Counted from the first letter of the stretch, positions 1 through 10,600 are shown. The stretch is 64,000 nt of DNA from an uncultured Prevotellaceae bacterium (GCA_900316285.1 ONCG01000022.1:44789-108788), one strand, 5' to 3'. A program made the numbers and translations. The notes: generated by a model not told the origin, from the sequence alone.

Positions 1-906
1 TGCGGCCCACGACTTGAAGCCTGTATCATAGATGTCGGGGGCGAGGAAGTCGATGCTGGGAGCACCAGCCTTCCAAATGTCGGCAAGATGAGCCAACGGG
101 CCTGCCGACGGATATTCGCCAGGCTTGCGCCCTCGGCTGTTCATCGCGGCATTCACATAGAGTGGTATGTTGTGAATGCGTCTCGCTGCCTTCGCCAGGT
201 GTTCCACGTAGCAGGCATAGTGCCAGGCCATGAATTTCTCGTCGGCATAGTCGTCGGTGCCAAACACCTCTGCCCATGTGCCTTTCTTCTTGCTGTTCAG
301 CGCTTTGAGCAATGTTGGTGGCACAAGTTGTCGATAGGCTTTCTCAGCCAAAGGAGAGTGGTCGCGAGCCGATTCCAGCATGCCAATCTCGTTCTCAATC
401 TGCATCATCACAACCACCTCGCGCTGTGGGTCCTTCTGAGCGATGTGCTGCATCAGGGCGGAGAAAGCCTTCAGGTCGGCCTGCAACACGTTGTCGCTGA
501 AACAGGAGGCAATCTCCAATGGCTTGCCCTCAGACGTCACCGCTCTTGGGAAGCGTTTCACATCGCGTTTGAACCACGCTGGTGCATAGCACGACATAGA
601 ATTTTTCCATACGCCGAACCAGAGAGGCACGATTTTCAGTCCTTGCTGCCGGGCTACATCAATGGTGCTGTCTACGAGTGTGAAGTCCCAGTGTCCCTCC
701 ACAGGCTCCATCAGTTCCCAATAAACGGGAACCAGCACCGTGTTCAGCCCCAGCGCTTTCATGCGGGGTAGCACTTCATCGATATCCTCCACCGACGTCG
801 CTGCCGAGTTACTCAGCTCGCCGCCAAGAATACGGAAGTTGTTTTGCTGTGCGCTGACGCATATAGTGATGAACATCCCTACCAGGATGGATGTGAATCG
901 TTTCAT
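1..906 (-). CDS. Secreted glycoside hydrolase, GH35/GH42-like beta-galactosidase family (3' end outside window)
   Basis: An open frame of 302 codons runs off the left edge. The start ATG is at 906-904 and is followed by a signal peptide (MKRFTSILVGMFITICVSA, then QQ). The mature part has the clan GH-A layout: a strand reading NTVLVPVYWELMEP (about residues 55-68), then a WFGVWKN strand. The motif QIENEIG at about residues 169-175 carries the predicted acid/base Glu (E173). The nucleophile would lie beyond the window. This layout matches the Bacteroidetes GH35-type beta-galactosidases that carry a C-terminal DUF5597 domain. They probably act on galactosides in the periplasm or at the surface, but the substrate cannot be read here. 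It is divergently transcribed from the AraC-type regulator, from a TAACTTTG box at 972-965. The family call is good; the specificity is not known. Confidence 0.85.
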   Translation of the reverse strand, partial: MKRFTSILVGMFITICVSAQQNNFRILGGELSNSAATSVEDIDEVLPRMKALGLNTVLVPVYWELMEPVEGHWDFTLVDSTIDVARQQGLKIVPLWFGVWKNSMSCYAPAWFKRDVKRFPRAVTSEGKPLEIASCFSDNVLQADLKAFSALMQHIAQKDPQREVVVMMQIENEIGMLESARDHSPLAEKAYRQLVPPTLLKALNSKKKGTWAEVFGTDDYADEKFMAWHYACYVEHLAKAARRIHNIPLYVNAAMNSRGRKPGEYPSAGPLAHLADIWKAGAPSIDFLAPDIYDTGFKSWAA

Positions 907-964
907 TGTTCTCTGTTTCAGTAATTATTTCCTTTTTACTATCGACCGTAAAAGAATGTGGTGA

Positions 965-972
965 CAAAGTTA
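965..972 (-). promoter_or_regulatory. Promoter -7 box of the glycoside hydrolase gene
   Basis: TAACTTTG on the minus strand, a perfect match to the Bacteroidetes TAnnTTTG box, 58 nt upstream of the ATG at 906. Confidence 0.6.
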
Positions 973-1015
973 CAAAAAAATAATCAGAATGTTTCTTTTC
1001 TTCGCAAGAAATCAT

Positions 1016-1023
1016 TAATTTTG
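1016..1023 (+). promoter_or_regulatory. Probable -7 box of the AraC-type regulator gene
   Basis: TAATTTTG matches TAnnTTTG, 74 nt upstream of the ATG at 1098. The -33 element is poor (only a T-rich run near 992). Together with the box at 965-972 it makes the 907-1097 gap a divergent promoter region. Confidence 0.5.
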
Positions 1024-1097
1024 CACTTGAATCCAATAAGGTTGGCTCTTTTTGATGAAGTGACACACCATTTTGCGGACTCAAAAGAAAAACAATC

Positions 1098-3125
1098 ATG
1101 AAGCAGAAAAAACTGATGATGATAGCCCTGATGCTTGTGACGCTTCTCCTAACGGGATGTGTCCAGAAGCATCGTGTGCAGCATTATCCAAGCCCTACTG
1201 ATACACTCTATACGGAGAGTAAGGCAATGGACATCTATGGGCAAGACCCTTTGCGGGCTCTGCAAATCATAGACTCGGCGGAAGTTGTTGGCAACTTGTC
1301 GGCATTTCGTGCCAGTCTGCTACGTGCGGCGGTGTATTCCTACCCAGGCGAAGCCATCAATCCTGATACAGCACGACAAATCTGCGTGTCGCTGCTCGAA
1401 CACGACTCTGTGCGTCTGAACACTGAAAACCATATGGCCGTACTGCGACTGCTCACCGATGTGGCTCGTATCAGCCTTGACTACGAGGATCAGGTGCGTT
1501 GGTCGACGCAACTCGCCACGCTCTGCCGCAAGTGTTCGAAAGACGAGCATAGTGCCGAAGCCATCGAAGCATTGCGTGCGGAGTCGGAGATTGGCATTGC
1601 CCTCACGCATCTGGGACAGCGTGAGGAAGGCTTTGCGATGATCGACCATGCTATCGAAGAACTCGACAACGAACGCCACTTCAACGAACTCGATGCGTGC
1701 ATCGTGGCTATGAAGCGCAAGCTCACGGCACTGAGCTTGTTACCGGCTGTCTCCCTGCCTGACGATTCCATCACTGCAGAGAAACGCTACGCTGACATCA
1801 TTCAGTTGGCTGAACGTTTCATCGCCAAACTCGACGACTACGAGCAACATCCTGCCGACTATGCCGACGGTTCGGAACGCGAACCCGACATCGACGATGT
1901 GCCTGGCTATTGCGACTTTTATCGCTCGCAGGCCTATGCCTTCCTGGCTAATGCCTATGCCAATAGCGGTAAGAAGTCGAAAGCGAAGGAGCTTGTATCT
2001 CTCTTCGAACAGACTGATTTTGGCAAGACCCTCAACGGTCGCAATGCCATAGCCGGCACTCAGTGTCTGCTGGGCGATTATGACAAGATGTTGGCCACCT
2101 ACGACGAGATGGACCGTCTCGTGGGTGCCGACACGCTGAGTTCAAACTATGTGAACGAGTTGCGCAATCGCGCTGTTGCAGCTGCTGCCCGCGGCGACCA
2201 GACGGCCAGTCAACAATACTGGCAGCGCTACGCAACATTGTGCGAGGTGGTGAACGACCAACTGCAGGCCAGTCAAGCTCACAACTATGCTGCTCGCTAT
2301 CAAGCGCAAGAACTGCAGATGGCACTGCAGAAAGAGAGCGCTGCCAAGTCAAGAAGCACGTTAATCAGTGCCATCTTCGGCCTCGCCTTCTGCTTCACGC
2401 TCGCGTTCCTTCTTTATTTCTTCCGTCAGCGCCGTGTGTTGAAGCGTAAGAATCGCATCCTCGTTCGCCAGATTACGGAAGCGATGAAGTATAAGGATAT
2501 GTATAGGAATCAATCCCTGTCTCTCCAAAAAGATGGGGAAAATGCATCCCCGTCGATTTCTGGACAAGACTCGCCCGTTCCCGCTCCGACAAGCAACGCA
2601 AGCACCACCGATGGCCAGACACCTGCAAAAGCCCCTGCTCGTCACCCCAAGAAAAGCACAACACCCTCAAAGACTAATGAAGCCCCCTCGGGGGCGACTG
2701 GGGTCTTTAGAGCAGCCACCGGTGTGGCTGAGGCCCCACAAAGGGGAGCAAATCCCTCATTTGCGACGGAGGGCGTAGGGGGAGCTTCCTCTCTCTTCAA
2801 CCACCTCAGCCAAGTTATCATCGACGAACAGCTTTTCCTCAATCCCGAATTCGACCGGCATGCTGCTATGGAACGTTTCCATCTGTCGAAGGAACGCATC
2901 GGCACCGCTTTTGCACAGGGCAGCGACTACGCTTCGTTGGCAGCCTTCATCACAGCTTGTCGTGTGGAGTATGCCGCCCGTCTGTTGCGCCAGCAGCCCT
3001 CGCTCCCTATCACACAAGTAGCTATAGCCAGTGGCTTCTCCAGCACCAACCACTTCGGTCGCGCCTTTAAGTCCATTTATGGCCTCTCACCCACAGAGTA
3101 TCGGGCAGCCAAGGTTGATCAGTAA
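1098..3125 (+). CDS. Membrane-anchored TPR / AraC-type transcriptional regulator
   Basis: 675 residues. The N-terminus is a lipoprotein-like signal with lipobox LLTGC (Cys about 21). A long helical, TPR-like region follows to about residue 410, then one transmembrane segment (about 419-443, LISAIFGLAFCFTLAFLLYF) and a basic RQRRVLKRKN stretch. The C-terminal 100 residues are an AraC-type double helix-turn-helix ending in HFGRAFKSIYGLSPTEYR. This is the Bacteroidetes architecture in which a periplasmic TPR sensor is joined through the membrane to a cytoplasmic DNA-binding domain. The linker (about residues 529-563) is encoded by a dispersed repeat that recurs inverted at 61027-61140. The gene lies directly upstream of the BspA/GLUG operon, whose promoter carries two direct repeats suited to AraC-type binding, so regulation of the surface-protein loci is a reasonable inference. 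A lipobox together with a second membrane anchor is unusual but seen in this family. Confidence 0.85.
   Translation: MKQKKLMMIALMLVTLLLTGCVQKHRVQHYPSPTDTLYTESKAMDIYGQDPLRALQIIDSAEVVGNLSAFRASLLRAAVYSYPGEAINPDTARQICVSLLEHDSVRLNTENHMAVLRLLTDVARISLDYEDQVRWSTQLATLCRKCSKDEHSAEAIEALRAESEIGIALTHLGQREEGFAMIDHAIEELDNERHFNELDACIVAMKRKLTALSLLPAVSLPDDSITAEKRYADIIQLAERFIAKLDDYEQHPADYADGSEREPDIDDVPGYCDFYRSQAYAFLANAYANSGKKSKAKELVSLFEQTDFGKTLNGRNAIAGTQCLLGDYDKMLATYDEMDRLVGADTLSSNYVNELRNRAVAAAARGDQTASQQYWQRYATLCEVVNDQLQASQAHNYAARYQAQELQMALQKESAAKSRSTLISAIFGLAFCFTLAFLLYFFRQRRVLKRKNRILVRQITEAMKYKDMYRNQSLSLQKDGENASPSISGQDSPVPAPTSNASTTDGQTPAKAPARHPKKSTTPSKTNEAPSGATGVFRAATGVAEAPQRGANPSFATEGVGGASSLFNHLSQVIIDEQLFLNPEFDRHAAMERFHLSKERIGTAFAQGSDYASLAAFITACRVEYAARLLRQQPSLPITQVAIASGFSSTNHFGRAFKSIYGLSPTEYRAAKVDQ
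2682..2785 (+). repeat. Dispersed repeat inserted in frame in the regulator linker
   Basis: About 100 bp inside the AraC regulator gene, closely matching the reverse complement of 61027-61140. Shared landmarks are GCGACTGGG, AGAGCAGCCACCGGTGTGGC, GGCCCCACAAAGGGGAGC, AATCCCTCAT and GCGACGG. It stays open in the host frame and encodes the Gly/Ala-rich linker between the membrane segment and the HTH. Confidence 0.85.
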
Positions 3126-3194
3126 ACCTCAGCGAATCCTCGAGTTGTCAATTCAATTCATTGATTCATCGAGTTCTTCTATCATACTCATCAC

Positions 3195-3226
3195 AAAAGG
3201 CGTGCCGTCGGTGCGCCTTTTTTTTG
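3195..3226 (+). terminator. Intrinsic terminator after the AraC-type regulator
   Basis: Inverted repeat AAAAGGCG ... CGCCTTTT with an 11-nt loop, followed by a T-rich run, 70 nt after the stop codon. Confidence 0.75.
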
Positions 3227-3275
3227 TTTTGAACCCCACAGCAGCTGCATTGAAAAGTCGTAATTTGCCTCCTAT

Positions 3276-3350
3276 ACCCTGCAATTTGTCCGAAACGACC
3301 CTGCAATTTGTCTTACGTATTGTCTGTGTACACCAAAATTGCTAACTTTG
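3276..3350 (+). promoter_or_regulatory. Two-repeat operator and promoter of the BspA/GLUG operon (copy 1)
   Basis: Two identical direct repeats ACCCTGCAATTTGTC lie at 3276-3290 and 3298-3312, a 22-bp step. TTG follows at 3320-3322 and TAACTTTG at 3343-3350. A weaker 'TAATTTG' about one step further upstream (3261-3267) may be a third half-site. The same layout, base for base in spacing, occurs at 13872-13946. Direct repeats one protein-face apart just upstream of the -33 element are typical of AraC-family activator sites. The ATG at 3399 gives a leader of about 43 nt. Confidence 0.75.
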
Positions 3351-3398
3351 CGCGATAATAATGTCCACGCATGTGTAAAGAATCAAAGTATAGATAAT

Positions 3399-6300
3399 AT
3401 GAAAAAGAAAGTATTTTGTATGATTGCAGCCCTGTTCACCATGGTGGCAGGCATGCACGCTCAAACCGAAGAAGTCGTTACCAGCGGCACGTGTGGTGAC
3501 TGCACCTGGAGTTTCGACGCGGACAAAAATGTAATGACCATCAGCCCCGTCGCAGGAGGTACAGGACGTCTGGCGGACTTCCCCGACATCATGGAGGCCG
3601 TGAATCAAGGAGGTGTTGACGAAGAGACTCAAGCAGAGCTATTTAAAAGGCCATGGGGCGATTTCAGTCAAGACATCAAACAATTGATTATTGAAGACGG
3701 CGTGACCTACATCGGTAAGTGGTGCTTCATACTGATAGCCCTCGAAGAGGTCGTTATCCCACAAAGCGTGACTGAAATCGGCGCTGGGGCCTTTATGTGT
3801 AATTTCGGCCTCAAGAAAGTCGTTATCGGTGAAGGTGTGGAAACAATCGGCAAGATGGCCTTCTTTATGACACGCCCCGAAGAACTCATCGTCGGTTCCA
3901 ACGTAAAATATGTGGGCGAAGCGGCCTTAGGTGTTAGCGAACGTATAAATGTTACCTGCCTCGGACCTGCTTTTGAGGAATGGGATGAATACACTGAAGA
4001 CATTGACGCAAAGTCGACTATTTATGTCTTGGAAAACAAATATGAGGGATGGGCGGAAAAATATCCTAAGCTAATTGACAACTTCCGCTATAATGTTGAA
4101 GGAACTCAATGGACGTCGGGCGATTGCCATGTACAGCTGAACACCGACAATACGATTACCGTCAGCGGCACAGGAGCTATGGCCGACTATGCCAGTACCG
4201 ACGATGTGCCTTGGAAAGAATTTAGCACCAAGGTGAGAAGAGTCACCTTTGAAAACGGAGTGACAAAGATAGGCAAAAATGCTTTTGACGGTTTCACCAC
4301 GGCATTGAATGTTGAGGTAGAAGGCGACCAACTTGCTACATGGGAAGGCGCAGCCACCGACTTCAGCGAAGGCACCACATTCCACTTCAACAAGGATGGC
4401 CAATGGCTCGAAAAGTTCCCTGCCTTGCTCAATCGCTCATACGAGATAGCTTGCGGTGGAAGCCTCTACTGGAACTACGACAAGACCAACAAGGTGCTTA
4501 ACTTCTACAAGAAAGTTTACGAAGAGTCGGGCGAAATGAACAACTATGGTGACACTGATGAAACAAGGCCCTCCTGGTATCCTCTGCGCGAAGTCGTGGA
4601 CACGGTGAAATTTGCCCATGGCTTGAAATACATTGGAGCCTACGCATTCAACGACTTCATTCATCTCAAGGCTGCAGATATGCCAAGCACACTGACCAAC
4701 TGCGGCGAAGCGGCATTCCAGTATACAAGCATCGAGCGCTTCGAGTTCCCGTCCTCCATGACGACCATCCCTGCCCGCATTTTCAACACGGCACACTTAA
4801 CGGATGTAATCATCCCCGAAGGCGTGACCGAAATCGGCGAAAAGGCATTCCAGTTCTGCAGCCATCTTGAAAAACTGTATCTGCCGAGGACATTGAAAAC
4901 CATCGGTGCGAATGCCTTTAACCTTGTCATTGACAATATTGATGTATATGTCACGTCGGCAAAGCCCAGCGACATCACATGGACATCGGAGTCAACGGAC
5001 TTTGGCCCCAGTACCCGTTTTCACGTGCTGTCGGGAATGACGAGCGTTTGGAACGCTGCTCACCCGAATGCCCTGGTGCAGTATGTGGAAATGACCTATA
5101 CCGAAGACAACCCATATGAAGTGAGGACCATCGACGACTGGCGGCACCTGCGCGATATGGTGAACAATGGTGCCAGACCCATTTACGCCAAGATGATGAA
5201 CGATATCAACATGGGCAACACAAGCGACTTCCTGGGCACTCAAGAACACCCGTTCAATGGCGTGTTCGATGGACAAGGCTACACCTGGAATGGCGACTTT
5301 GACGAAGCACCGCATGGCCATAACTATCGCGCTCCGTTCCGTTACATTAACGGGGCCACCATTCGTAACCTCAGAGTGACAGGACGACAGCGGAACTATA
5401 CTGCACGTGAAGGCTCCCCGTCAGGCCCTGGGTTGAGCTATACGCGTATCAATGCATCGAATTATTGCGGTGGCATCGTCGGCATGGTCTCGGGTACTGA
5501 CAACGTCATTGAAAGTTGCACGATGAGCGGCAGGTTCCATTATGGCAACAAGTATTGCGGTGGTATCGCAGGCTATGTAGCTCCCGAAGGCAGTCTCGAT
5601 ATTCGCAATACCCTTTTCGATGGCAAATTTGAAATGGGTGCTGATTACTATCATGGGTGGTATGCACCTCAAGGTTATCAATATGATGGGCCGAAGCCCG
5701 TCGCTTGCTCGCCTTTCGTAGGACAGAACGAGGGCACCCTGAATGTCACCGACTGCTATTATGCCGGCTTTGCCGACACGAAATGGAACAAAGGATGCAA
5801 CGTCATCGTCGGCGAAACCAAAAGCGGTGCACAGACCAATGTCGACAACTGCTACTATATCCTTAACGGCGACGAATTGGATGCGCCGGAAGGAACCACC
5901 GAAGCTAAGGACATGGAGGTTGGTCAGATTGAAAGAGAACTCGGTGCTATGTGGCAACTGGACGGCGAGACCACCGTCAAACCCTATCTCGTCGTCGAAG
6001 ACTTCGAAGGTGAGGGGACAAGGGCTAAACCATACCTCATCAACTCTGAGCACAACTGGCGCCAATACATCTATCACTCCCGCTTCTATCCAAATTATTC
6101 CGATAAGATGTGGAAGCAGACGGCCGACATCACCACCACCAAGTGGGGTGCGAAACTACTCCAAAATGATAACGCTCCCATCTACGACGGCGACAATTAC
6201 ACGCTGAATATCGATATAGAAACGACGAGGCCATTTGCTGCTCCATTCAGGCTTATCAACAATGGAACCATCAAGAATCTGATGGTCAAGGGCAGCGTCA

Positions 6301-7652
6301 AGGGCGGCTTGCATACGGCTGCTCTGGTGAGCGAATGCACAAACTATGCCACTGTTGACAACTGTGCTGTCGAGGCCGACGTCACCTTTGGCGGTAGCAC
6401 CATGAACAATGCCCATGGCGGAGGTGTCATCGGTCATATCAACAGTGCCACGGCACGCCTCTACGATTGTGTCTATAGCGGCAAGCTGACGGCCACTGAC
6501 AATGGTCTCAGTGACGGTACATGGGCTGGTGCTCTCGTGGGATGGGGAGAACAGGATGCCGACTTGCGATTTGAGAACTGCTACGAATTGTGCGAATTCG
6601 ATGAAAATGTTAAGTATGCCGACTTCTACTGGCTCAACAACCAAAGCGTCTCTAATCAAAAACCTGCGACTGGGGCATTGCTCACCAAATGCTACTACGC
6701 CAAATGCCAAACGATTGGTGCCACGAAGGTTACACGCATTGGCGACAAGGAAGCTTTGAAGGATGTCCCGTCGGCATCACACACCTGCTATACCCTCCTC
6801 GGCATAGATCTCTACATGGTTCAGGAAGGCACACCTTCTATATGCTATCTGACCTATGGCGACAACTCATATGTTACCTATGGGCTCCTGCTCAACGATG
6901 CCGACAACAAAAATCTTATCGAGACCTACAAAGGCGGTGCCAACGACCTCACCATCTACGGCCGCACGCTCTATAAGGACGGAGCATGGAACACGCTCTG
7001 CCTGCCATTCTCCCTCTCGCAGGAACAACTGCAGGCCGACGATTGCCCGCTCAAGGGTGTTTCCATCAAGACGCTGGACACCAGCACTTTCAATGAAGAA
7101 ACTAGCACACTGAAGCTCAACTTCCGCGATGACAATAGTATTCAGGCCAACACGCCATATATCATCAAATGGAATAAGCCCACCGACGAGGTTGAGAGCG
7201 CAACCGTTGTCAATCCCACATTCAAAGGCGTCAGTATCGAAGATCCTATTATGTCTGGAATATTGCCTTATGTCGATGCCGGCGATGTTCAGTTCATAGG
7301 TCGGTTTGCACCAAAGGAACTGAAGGCCAACGACAGAACAATCCTATACATGGGCTCCAACAACAAGCTCTACTATCCCACCGCCGACATGAAGATCGGA
7401 GCCTTCCGCTGTTACTTCAAGCTTGTATTCCATACTGTCGATGACCTGAAAGCAGGTTCGAAGAGCATCGTGCTCGACTTCGGCGACGGAGAATCTACGG
7501 GTATCGTGGAAATGGGCAATGGAAAGTTGGCTGAGGACAATGGTACATGGTATGATCTCAGTGGACGGAAAATGGCAAATAATAAATCCGTAAACGGTCA
7601 TTTCCCGAAGGGAATCTATATCAATAATGGGAAAAAAGTAATTATCAAATAA
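3399..7652 (+). CDS. BspA-like leucine-rich-repeat surface protein with GLUG-like segments
   Basis: 1417 residues from ATG 3399, chosen because it starts a signal peptide (MKKKVFCMIAALFTMVAGMHAQ); an upstream TTG in the same frame has no signal and overlaps the promoter. The N-terminal third has BspA/LRR_5 repeats (IIEDGVTYIGKWCF, VVIPQSVTEIGAGAF, NGVTKIGKNAF). The middle has GLUG-like beta segments (FNGVFDGQGYTW, TIRNLRVTG, CGGIVGMVSG). From about residue 1190 a module begins with LYKDGAWNTLCLPF and includes ILYMGSNNKLYYP (about 1315). The end, YDLSGRKM...GIYINNGKKVIIK, resembles a short type IX secretion sorting domain. BspA-type proteins bind host matrix proteins or other bacteria; the ligand here is unknown. 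First gene of a three-gene operon, 9 nt before the next. Confidence 0.85.
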   Translation: MKKKVFCMIAALFTMVAGMHAQTEEVVTSGTCGDCTWSFDADKNVMTISPVAGGTGRLADFPDIMEAVNQGGVDEETQAELFKRPWGDFSQDIKQLIIEDGVTYIGKWCFILIALEEVVIPQSVTEIGAGAFMCNFGLKKVVIGEGVETIGKMAFFMTRPEELIVGSNVKYVGEAALGVSERINVTCLGPAFEEWDEYTEDIDAKSTIYVLENKYEGWAEKYPKLIDNFRYNVEGTQWTSGDCHVQLNTDNTITVSGTGAMADYASTDDVPWKEFSTKVRRVTFENGVTKIGKNAFDGFTTALNVEVEGDQLATWEGAATDFSEGTTFHFNKDGQWLEKFPALLNRSYEIACGGSLYWNYDKTNKVLNFYKKVYEESGEMNNYGDTDETRPSWYPLREVVDTVKFAHGLKYIGAYAFNDFIHLKAADMPSTLTNCGEAAFQYTSIERFEFPSSMTTIPARIFNTAHLTDVIIPEGVTEIGEKAFQFCSHLEKLYLPRTLKTIGANAFNLVIDNIDVYVTSAKPSDITWTSESTDFGPSTRFHVLSGMTSVWNAAHPNALVQYVEMTYTEDNPYEVRTIDDWRHLRDMVNNGARPIYAKMMNDINMGNTSDFLGTQEHPFNGVFDGQGYTWNGDFDEAPHGHNYRAPFRYINGATIRNLRVTGRQRNYTAREGSPSGPGLSYTRINASNYCGGIVGMVSGTDNVIESCTMSGRFHYGNKYCGGIAGYVAPEGSLDIRNTLFDGKFEMGADYYHGWYAPQGYQYDGPKPVACSPFVGQNEGTLNVTDCYYAGFADTKWNKGCNVIVGETKSGAQTNVDNCYYILNGDELDAPEGTTEAKDMEVGQIERELGAMWQLDGETTVKPYLVVEDFEGEGTRAKPYLINSEHNWRQYIYHSRFYPNYSDKMWKQTADITTTKWGAKLLQNDNAPIYDGDNYTLNIDIETTRPFAAPFRLINNGTIKNLMVKGSVKGGLHTAALVSECTNYATVDNCAVEADVTFGGSTMNNAHGGGVIGHINSATARLYDCVYSGKLTATDNGLSDGTWAGALVGWGEQDADLRFENCYELCEFDENVKYADFYWLNNQSVSNQKPATGALLTKCYYAKCQTIGATKVTRIGDKEALKDVPSASHTCYTLLGIDLYMVQEGTPSICYLTYGDNSYVTYGLLLNDADNKNLIETYKGGANDLTIYGRTLYKDGAWNTLCLPFSLSQEQLQADDCPLKGVSIKTLDTSTFNEETSTLKLNFRDDNSIQANTPYIIKWNKPTDEVESATVVNPTFKGVSIEDPIMSGILPYVDAGDVQFIGRFAPKELKANDRTILYMGSNNKLYYPTADMKIGAFRCYFKLVFHTVDDLKAGSKSIVLDFGDGESTGIVEMGNGKLAEDNGTWYDLSGRKMANNKSVNGHFPKGIYINNGKKVIIK

Positions 7653-7661
7653 AACAATCGT

Positions 7662-10600
7662 ATGAAAACAAATTGCATGAAGAATGTTTTACTCCGCTCC
7701 ATCACCGTGAGCGGCAAGAAGATGAGCCTCCTTTTGGCCTTCCTCTTGCACCCGTTTGCTCAGAATGCATGGGCTTTTTGGTACTATGATCACGTATGGG
7801 ATGACAAGGAGAAGAAAGTGATTAGGTGGGAGGGCTCACTCGCCTTCCATGAGTACGAAGCCCTCATAGCCAAAGATCCAGAAGCATGGGTTGAACTCAC
7901 CGCAGACAAAAAATGGGCAGCGTCGGACGATGGTCAATACAAGGTACTCCACATCAAGGACAAGAATGTACACCTCTATCTTTGCAATGGTGCAGAACTC
8001 GAAGTGAAACATATCAAGTTAGAAAAAGGCGCATCGCTCCATATTCACTGCGAATCCTCTGGCTATGGCCCCCACATCGGTAAACTCGTCGTTAACAACG
8101 ATTTCTATGAAGGGGCCGCAGGCATTGGTGGCGGAAATGGTGCTGATGCCGGCGACTTGTATATTCATGGTGGCAATATCATTGTCACGGGTTACGAAGG
8201 TGCTGCGGCCATCGGTGGCGGCAAGAACGGATCAGGTGGCAATGTGGTTGTCTTTGAAGGCTCGATTACTGCATATGGTGGTGAAAAGGCTGCCGGCATT
8301 GGTGGCGGCGAGGGCAAAGGCTTAGCAGAAGGCTGCTCGATCGATATTCATGGCGGTACGGTTACTGCCCGCGGAGGAGCGCAAGGAGCTGCTATCGGCG
8401 GTGGAGCAAATGCCGATGGTGGCAATGTGACCATTACCGACGGAACAGTTAACGCCTTCCCGGGAGAATCTGGTTTTGGCATCGGACGGGGGTATGACTG
8501 CAGTTCTAACAATGCAAAGACTACCATTACCAGCGGTACGGTTTATGCGGGCACTGAAGACAATATACGCGGTTATTCCATGTCAGGCACACTGATATTG
8601 AGCGACCAACTGAAGGTCTTTAGAGGAGATAAATCCACAGCTTTAGGAAGCACTCCTGTTGCCTGCGCTGAGAGGGTCAACACCTGTGTGTATGACGGCG
8701 GGATGCAATGCGTAAAGATAGAACCCTGCACAGACCACCACTACGTTGATTATATCTGCGCCTACTGCGGCAACGAATACTACGCCTCAGTCTCCGGCAC
8801 ATGGATGGACGATGACGTCCGTGCGGCTGCGTTCTCCGTAGAGGACACCGGCGCGAAGACCATCAGCATCACCAGCGAGGCCGAACTGGGACTACTTGCC
8901 TACAACATCAGTCGTGACGTAGAAGGCCACGGCTACAGCGGTTACACCATAACCCTGGCCAAGAACCTCAACATGAGCGCTCACCACTGGGCCGGCTATG
9001 GCACTTTCAAAGGAACCTTCGACGGACAGGGCCACACCATTAGTGGACTCATCTATTCCAAGAACAACACGGGCACAGCAGGACTGATTGCCAACAACTA
9101 TGGTACGGTGCAGAACGTGAAGGTGGCAAGTTCTCTCATCGTGGGCAACAGATACGTAGGAGCTATAGTTGGGCACAACGACGGCATCGTGGAGAACTGT
9201 TATGTAGCCGACGATGTATCCGTCTACGCTTCCGACGATGACGATCTCAGCAAGGCTTGCGGCGGTGTCGTAGGATGGCAGTACCTGAGCCCCCTGTCTA
9301 ACGTCACAACTACAGCGACGCGCGGCTGCTACTCCGAGGCGTCGGTGGTCGGCTATGACAATGTGGGCGGCATCATCGGCCGCCTAAGCTCTGGCGTGCT
9401 CAAACACTGCGTCGCCAAGGCTACTGTCAACTGCAAGACCGACGCAGGCAAGAAGGATATTATCGTGGGTCTTGTCGAGGATGGCGCAACCCTCTCCGAC
9501 AATTTCTACCTCGCAGAGGCCACCATCGCGAATGCCAACGGCAAGCGGCTTTACGGCGTGCGGCTCTCCAACGAGATGCAGGCCGACGGCCATCGGTTCA
9601 ACAGCGCTGGCACTGCCGAAGCGGCTTACGACGTCAGCCGCTTGAACATCTACGGCAGTCAGATAGCTGTTGCCAACGACTGGTATATAGCCGAGGAGGG
9701 CTCCTTCACGTTCGCTCTTGAAGCAGGCTCGCCCGACGTTGCATTTAAATACGTAGCGGTGAACGGCAACGAACTGACAGCCACAGACGACCATTACACC
9801 TTCGCGGCAACCACCGAGGCGACGGAGTATATCATCGACGCCACGACATGGGAGGGCGAAGGCACCGAGGCGAGTCCGTATCTGATACAGACCTTAGCCG
9901 ATTGGAACGCTCTCTGCCGCGTCTTCAACGGCTCATCTGCTGGTGAACTGTTCAGCGGCAAGTACTTCCGACAGACGGCCGACCTCGACATCACGCAGGG
10001 CATCGGCGTGACGGGCCAGAGCAGCAGCAAGGCCTTCTGCGGCACCTACGACGGTGACAAGCACGTGCTGAACTGCAGCCTGACGAATCCGCAAGAGTCG
10101 TCGACCGAAGCCGTAGCTCCCTTCCATCGCGTGAAGAATGCCAACATCAAGAACCTGCACGTGACGGGCTCCGTCAGCGGCGGCATGCACAGCGCCGGAC
10201 TGGTAGCTTATACCGAAGGCAAAGTCGAGATCAGAGACTGCCGCGTATCGGCCACCATCACCTGTACGGGTGTCGGCGTGAACGATGCTCATGGTGGCGG
10301 CTTCGTCGGTCATGCCAACGAGAGCGACCTCTACATCGTCTTCGGCCTCTTCGATGGAGCGCTCATTGCTGTGCCTAACGGCAAGGGCGACATCCGCTTA
10401 GGTGCCTTCTCCGGCTGGGCTGGCAGTAGAGTGCGTGTGAAATTTAGTGCTGAAGCCGGCAAGTACAGCGGCATGACCGACAAAAGCCAGACGGCCTTCA
10501 GCTGGAGGGGCGAAGGCAGCACTAACTTCGACTTCGAGACCGACGAGAACGACCGATGGACCAACATCTACATCTCCGACCTCGGGCACGACAGCCAAGC

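Noticed and set aside
2682-2785. Frameshift or assembly error in the AraC regulator linker
   Set aside because: The frame is open on both sides, and the segment is a recognisable repeat with a second copy in the window.
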